Positions 16,201-19,087 of a stretch of 19,087 nucleotides of DNA are shown here, piece after piece (within the stretch, counting starts at the first letter, position 1; every line of letters starts with the position of its first letter). A program made the translations under genes and the position numbers. Origin of the DNA: Roseiarcus sp. (GTDB taxonomy: Bacteria > Pseudomonadota > Alphaproteobacteria > Rhizobiales > Beijerinckiaceae); assembly GCA_030153205.1 (NCBI GenBank), contig JASLHV010000250.1:1-19087 (forward strand). The letters run 5' to 3'. The notes beneath the pieces are model-generated. The model ran no database searches. It saw only the letters and a program-made list of their open reading frames with translations, and was not told the origin of the DNA.

Positions 16201-16577
16201 AAGGGACCCGGCGGTTCGGGCGTCAGATAGGCCACGAGATCGGCGCGCAAATCGTCGGCGTAAGCGAAAGGGAAGTTCTCGGCATAGGGCTCGACGAAGA
16301 AATCGAATGGATTGACCACCGCCAGTTCGGCGGTCAGATCGACCTCGATCTTCAGCTCGTCGGTTTTTTCCGGGAAGACGAAGCGCGCGAGCCAGTTGCC
16401 ATGCGGGTCTTGCTGCCAATTCACGAAATGGTTGGACGGCGTCACTTTCAGCGAATAGCTGGCGACCTGGGTACGGCAATGCGGGGCCGGGCGCAGGCGG
16501 ATAGTCTGCGGACCGACCGCGATTGGCCGATCGTATTTATAGTGCGTAACGTGCTGAAGGCCGACGAGAATTGCCAA
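13275..16577 (-). CDS. Transglutaminase-like / DUF2126 (putative amidoligase) fusion protein
   Basis: 1100 residues. The N-terminal third has a beta-rich transglutaminase N domain (starting VGLQHVTHYKYDRPIAVGPQ) and a core with triad Cys180 (RSGSCRDSAWLM), His229 (DLHAWAEVYL) and Asp245 (GLDPTSG). From about residue 320 to the end lies DUF2126, listed as a putative amidoligase related to glutamine synthetase. Its conserved-looking stations are LTMGGEPTF (327-335), HYGQGKWYPGE (377-387), GVIEINIHPAASW (663-675), GTGGGNH (707-713) and EFRSFEMPP (833-841); GTGGGNH recalls the Gly-rich His loop of GS enzymes (inference). No signal peptide, so probably cytoplasmic. The start is TTG 16577 with GGGAG six bases upstream, and family similarity begins there. 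It is the first gene of the three-gene operon. The product is unknown. Confidence 0.93.
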   Translation of the reverse strand: MAILVGLQHVTHYKYDRPIAVGPQTIRLRPAPHCRTQVASYSLKVTPSNHFVNWQQDPHGNWLARFVFPEKTDELKIEVDLTAELAVVNPFDFFVEPYAENFPFAYADDLRADLVAYLTPEPPGPLVTNFIAALPKNEIRTVPFLVELNARLQQAVRYLIRMEPGVQPPEDTLALRSGSCRDSAWLMVQILRRLGLAARFVSGYLIQLRADIDPIEGPRGTDRDFTDLHAWAEVYLPGAGWIGLDPTSGLLCGEGHLPLCATPHFSSAAPISGAVEAAGVSFDFVMRIDRLREEPRITLPFSEESWEKLDQLGEAVDRDLKSQDVRLTMGGEPTFVSIDDFEAPEWNTAAVGPTKRKRADVLIRRLRERFAPGGFLHYGQGKWYPGESLPRWAFALYWRKDGKPIWRDASLLADVAKPTNADETQAQAFTERVAEELGVGADHVIAAYEDAAFWIGKEAGLPVNVDPADSKIDDPEERARMVRAFGHGLSRPTGYVLPVQRWNAAAKDRRWISEKWPLRRGRLFLVPGDSPVGYRLPMKSLPYVTPSSYPYIHPQDPLAPRDDLPDPSHWQMVASSSAATDERQDIVEQIAEEGAVRTAIAVEPRDGVLCVFMPPVKTLEDYLELLVIVEDTARTLGKPVHIEGYAPPYDPRIDVIKVTPDPGVIEINIHPAASWRQAVETTRGLYEDARQSRLGADKFMTDGRHTGTGGGNHIVIGAAKPADSPFLRRPDLLASLIRYWQRHPSLSYLFSGMFIGPTSQAPRIDEARHDSLYELEVALGQMPVGGAAPPPWLVDRLFRHLLVDVTGNTHRAEICIDKLYSPDGPTGRLGLVEFRSFEMPPDARMSLAQQLLLRACIAWFWREPQQGGLTRWGASLHDRFMLPHFVWEDFLGVLADLDRAGYHFEPEWFQAQREFRFPIYGRVEHGGVNLEIRQALEPWHVLGEEGAIGGTVRYVDSSVERLQVKAQGLVEGRHVIACNGRRAPMSPTGVAGEAVAGVRFKAWKPASGLHPTVAVHAPLTFDILDAWSGRSLGGCVYHVAHPGGRNYDTFPVNSYEAEARRLARFQDHGHTPGNVMIPRDESTGEFPLTLDLRRTLGERF
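13296..13301 (-). promoter_or_regulatory. Perfect Shine-Dalgarno for the TTG start of the ATP-grasp/alpha-E gene
   Basis: AGGAGG on the minus strand, four bases before TTG 13291 and inside the 3' end of the upstream transglutaminase/DUF2126 gene. It marks this start and suggests strong reinitiation despite the rare codon. Confidence 0.7.
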
Positions 16578-16583
16578 AAGGGG

Positions 16584-16588
16584 CTCCC
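16584..16588 (-). promoter_or_regulatory. Ribosome binding site for the TTG start of the transglutaminase/DUF2126 gene
   Basis: GGGAG on the minus strand, six bases before TTG 16577. No in-frame ATG lies close by, so it supports the TTG call. Confidence 0.5.
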
Positions 16589-16639
16589 AGAGGCGCGAAA
16601 CAGACGGCAGCTCGCTTGCAAGATTAACGCCTCAGGGGG

Positions 16640-16707
16640 ATTTGGCCCGACTGAGCCTGCCGGTGTCAATTGGACCGTCGCCGCGCCGCGAGGCAGGCGC
16701 CCAATTG
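16640..16707 (-). promoter_or_regulatory. Candidate promoter and inverted repeat for the transglutaminase/ATP-grasp operon
   Basis: On the minus strand a perfect TTGACA (16669-16664) stands 18 bases before a weak -10, CCAAAT (16645-16640), giving a leader of roughly 55 bases to TTG 16577. The -35 overlaps one arm of a 7-bp inverted repeat, CAATTGG (16667-16673) / CCAATTG (16701-16707), which could be an operator. Each arm contains the palindrome CAATTG, so the repeat is less striking than it looks. The MFS gene ends only 30 bases beyond. Confidence 0.3.
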
Positions 16708-16736
16708 GTAGTCAACAGCTCGTGGCGACTACGCGT

Positions 16737-18131
16737 TCAGCTTGAAATCTGTTCAAGCGACAGATTTTTCGTGCGCGGACCGAAAAGCCCGATCGTAGCG
16801 ATCACGATGACCATAGCCGCCGCGATAAAGACGAAGACGCCGATCGCGCCAAACCGGCCGAGGAAAAAGGCGATGACGAAGGAGTTGAAGATGACCGAGA
16901 GGCGGCTCCAGGAATAAACGAAGCCTGCCGCCCGCGCGCGTATGCCGGTCGGAAACAGCTCCTGCTGGTAGGCGTGAAAACTGTAAGAGAGCGCATTGCT
17001 CGCCAGCGTCAGACAAACGCCCATAAGGATAATCATCGCCGTCGCTGTGGTCGCGCCGAAAAGCAGGCCACAAATCAGGATCGCCGCCGCGGACGCGCAG
17101 ATGATGTATTTGCGTTCGATGCGGTCGCCGATGAAAAAGCCGAGCAGGGGGCCGAACGGCGCGGCGATGGCGATGATGCTGGAAAAGAGAAGGCTTTTGG
17201 TGATGTCGATTCCTTGCGAGATAAGCAAGGTCGGCACCCAATTGTTGAAGCCGTAAAAGCCGATGGTCTGAAAGATGTTGAAAACGCAGAGCATGATGAC
17301 GCGGCCACGCAAGGCCGGAGCCCACATATCGGCAAAGCGGCCGGTTGGCGCGACCGGCGCCGGGGGCCCCGGTGGCGGCAGAGGCTGACCATATTCGGCC
17401 GCCACTTTGGCTTCGATCCTCGAAAGCACGCGATCGGCTTCCTCGAGCCGGCCATGCTGCGCCAGCCAGCGCGGACTTTCCGGCAAGGCGCGCCGGATGA
17501 ACCAAATGAAAATCGCCGCGTCGGCGCCGATAAGTACGATCCAACGCCAGCCGTCGAGGCCGAACGGCGCTGTCGGGACGAGCAAATAAGCGAGAAAAGC
17601 GATCGTCGGCGTGCAGCAAAAGCCGATCGTCTGGCAGCACGCGAAGGCTTTGCCGCGCATTGTCTTCGGCGCGAGTTCCGAAAGATAGGCGCCGATCGTC
17701 ACCATTTCGAGTCCGAGTCCTATTCCGGAAACGAACCGCCAGAAATTGAGGCCGTAAGCCGTATCCTGGAAGGCCAGAATGATGTCGGCGATCGTGTACC
17801 AGAGTAAAGAATAGGTGAAGATCGCGCGACGGCCGAAACGATCAGCGAGAAAACCGCAAACGATCGTGCCGATGAAAAGGCCCGCGAACAACGCGGCGAT
17901 GAAGCCCGCGACCCCTGTCGTACCAAAGAGGCCAGGGGTGGTCGGTGTAATGATTCCTGCCTTGATCAAGCCCGGCGCGACATAGGCGGAAAACAGAATG
18001 TCATAGAGTTCGAAGAAAAATCCGAAGCTCAGAAGAACGATGTAAATCCAAATCGTCCGGGTGGCGGGAAGGCGGTCAATGCGCGCAACGATCGCGCCTG
18101 CGCCGTCAGGCGACAGCCGAGCATCGTGCAT
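16737..18131 (-). CDS. Major facilitator superfamily transporter (sugar/metabolite:H+ symporter type)
   Basis: 464 residues with about 12 membrane segments. Acidic residues sit in the first segment (GFFFELYDILF, Glu41/Asp44). The loop 2-3 motif A GFLADRFGRR is at 93-102, its second-half counterpart GFFIGDRIERK at 331-341, and PESPRWL at 217-223 marks the end of segment 6, as in sugar-porter and aromatic-acid/metabolite symporter subfamilies. A proline-rich insert (about 250-263) lies in the central cytoplasmic loop. The start is ATG 18131 with GGAGG at 18140-18136; the frame happens to stay open far upstream, but that part lies over the EamA gene and is not MFS-like. The substrate is not predictable. 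It lies 92 bases downstream of the EamA gene on the same strand. Confidence 0.93.
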   Translation of the reverse strand: MHDARLSPDGAGAIVARIDRLPATRTIWIYIVLLSFGFFFELYDILFSAYVAPGLIKAGIITPTTPGLFGTTGVAGFIAALFAGLFIGTIVCGFLADRFGRRAIFTYSLLWYTIADIILAFQDTAYGLNFWRFVSGIGLGLEMVTIGAYLSELAPKTMRGKAFACCQTIGFCCTPTIAFLAYLLVPTAPFGLDGWRWIVLIGADAAIFIWFIRRALPESPRWLAQHGRLEEADRVLSRIEAKVAAEYGQPLPPPGPPAPVAPTGRFADMWAPALRGRVIMLCVFNIFQTIGFYGFNNWVPTLLISQGIDITKSLLFSSIIAIAAPFGPLLGFFIGDRIERKYIICASAAAILICGLLFGATTATAMIILMGVCLTLASNALSYSFHAYQQELFPTGIRARAAGFVYSWSRLSVIFNSFVIAFFLGRFGAIGVFVFIAAAMVIVIATIGLFGPRTKNLSLEQISS

Positions 18132-18135
18132 TTTT

Positions 18136-18140
18136 CCTCC
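18136..18140 (-). promoter_or_regulatory. Ribosome binding site of the MFS transporter gene
   Basis: GGAGG on the minus strand, four bases before ATG 18131. It fixes the start within a much longer open frame. Confidence 0.7.
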
Positions 18141-18223
18141 CCTTGCGCCTATCGCCTTATGATTGATGCGCCATGATGGTCGCCGCCGCCCGTAAGGGCA
18201 AGGGCGCGCCGGGCGCTTCTCGT

Positions 18224-19069
18224 TCAAAACAGCCGCATCGCCGCAAGCCCGGCAAGAATGAGGAGAGCCGCCAAAGCCCGGATCGGCGTCGCCGGCTCTT
18301 TGAGAAAGATGATTGCAATCAGGCCGCCAAAAAGGACGCTCGTCTCGCGCAGCGCCGCCACGAGCGCGATGGGCGCTACGGTCATAGCCCAGATGACGAT
18401 CCAATAGGCGGCCAGCGACATCGCCCCGCCGGCAAAGCCGGGCAGGATGAAATCCAGCGTCTGTCGCGTTCCGGCGACGCCATAGCGCCAAAGGCAGATC
18501 GCCAGCATCGGCGCCCCGTCGAGAGTAAAAAGCATTGCGGCGTAGGCGTGGGCGCTCCCTGCGGCGCGCGCGCCAATACCATCGACGACGGTGTAAGCGC
18601 ATATGGTGGCGGCGGTCGCCAAGGCGCAAAGGATCGCGAGCCGGCTTGGCGCGGCGAGCTTTCGCTGACCGCGCAGGGATATCAGGACAACGCCGATCGC
18701 CAGACAAGCGACGCCTACTCCGCCGCCAAGTGAAATGGGATCGCGCACGAAAATCAGCGACACCGCAGCGGTCATCAAAGGGGCAGCGCCGCGCGCGATT
18801 GGATAGACTTGGCTCATGTCGGCCAGGCGATAGGCCTGGGCGAGAAACAAATAATAGCCGAGATGAATGACGATCGAAGCGACGATCCAAGGCCATGCGG
18901 CTACGTTCGGTAGGCCCGTGATAACAAGTAAAGGCGCTGCGATAACGGCGCATACGCTCGTGATCAGCGTCATCGCCAAGAATGGGTCGAGCCTGACTTT
19001 GACGAGCGCGTTCCAACCGGCATGAAGGGCCGCAGCCAGAAGGACGATGAAGAAGACGGAAAGCGGCAT
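18224..19069 (-). CDS. EamA/DMT family permease
   Basis: 281 residues, about ten membrane segments in two similar halves, the hallmark of the drug/metabolite transporter superfamily. The first helix carries AALHAGWNALVK, close to the common A-x-x-(H/W)-A-x-W-N motif of EamA proteins. The first half ends near YPIARGAAPLMTA and the second half has ALRETSVLFGGLIAIIFLKE (about 240-259), the usual late helix pair with E-x-S-V and LKE. Such proteins export amino acids, metabolites or drugs, but specificity cannot be inferred. ATG 19069 is the first good start, yet there is no clear ribosome binding site and only 18 bases of upstream sequence remain, so a longer N-terminus or coupling to a gene beyond the window is possible. 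The MFS gene follows after 92 bases. Confidence 0.9.
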   Translation of the reverse strand: MPLSVFFIVLLAAALHAGWNALVKVRLDPFLAMTLITSVCAVIAAPLLVITGLPNVAAWPWIVASIVIHLGYYLFLAQAYRLADMSQVYPIARGAAPLMTAAVSLIFVRDPISLGGGVGVACLAIGVVLISLRGQRKLAAPSRLAILCALATAATICAYTVVDGIGARAAGSAHAYAAMLFTLDGAPMLAICLWRYGVAGTRQTLDFILPGFAGGAMSLAAYWIVIWAMTVAPIALVAALRETSVLFGGLIAIIFLKEPATPIRALAALLILAGLAAMRLF

Positions 19070-19087
19070 TGTGGCGCGCGTTCAACG

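Noticed and set aside
16578..16736. Small substrate-peptide gene for the ligase operon
   Set aside because: No short ORF with a ribosome binding site and non-random composition was found on either strand in this gap.
18132..19085. The MFS reading frame stays open for another ~318 codons upstream of its start
   Set aside because: The upstream stretch is Arg/Pro-rich, has no transporter features, and lies over the EamA gene in a different frame. GGAGG before ATG 18131 and the MFS-like N-terminus fix the real start.

Overview
The window reads as ordinary chromosome from a GC-rich alphaproteobacterium, most likely of the Rhizobiales (Hyphomicrobiales; a Beijerinckiaceae- or Methylocystaceae-like member would fit). 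The reasons are the waaA-lpxK pair of lipid A/Kdo synthesis, the high GC by eye with strong third-position G/C, the rhizobial style of the proteins, and the transglutaminase / ATP-grasp / alpha-E cluster that is common in this order. No rRNA, tRNA, CRISPR array, insertion sequence or phage gene was seen. Gene density is high and no gap reaches 300 bases. Four genes appear to start with TTG behind a readable Shine-Dalgarno sequence and two with GTG.

Layout. (1) 1-1927, plus strand: the 3' end of waaA, then lpxK with a GTGA stop/start overlap, then a small lipoprotein gene. (2) 1909-4401, minus strand: a tight operon pdxY -> PhzF-family isomerase -> Nudix hydrolase, whose last gene overlaps the lipoprotein gene tail to tail by 19 bases. 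(3) 4691-8272, plus strand: an exported lytic transglycosylase, a secreted alpha/beta hydrolase and adenine deaminase. (4) 8292-9831: a DUF423 membrane protein on the minus strand, divergent from an epoxide-hydrolase-type alpha/beta hydrolase. (5) 9900-16577, minus strand: three overlapping genes, namely a 1100-residue transglutaminase/DUF2126 protein, an 838-residue circularly permuted ATP-grasp plus alpha-E fusion, and a second stand-alone transglutaminase-like protein. (6) 16737-19069, minus strand: an MFS transporter preceded by an EamA/DMT permease.

The most interesting part is region 5. It combines two intact Cys-His-Asp transglutaminase-like (papain-fold) domains with two different predicted ATP-dependent amide-bond-forming modules, a GS-like DUF2126 and a permuted ATP-grasp, plus the helical alpha-E domain. 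All are expressed from overlapping genes and so are probably made in fixed ratio. Comparative genomics has predicted that such clusters make or attach a peptide, but substrate and product are unknown to me. No protease of the Anbu type and no obvious substrate peptide gene lies next to it here. The rest of the window is mostly housekeeping or general metabolism: lipid A, vitamin B6 salvage, purine salvage, wall remodelling, detoxification and transport.
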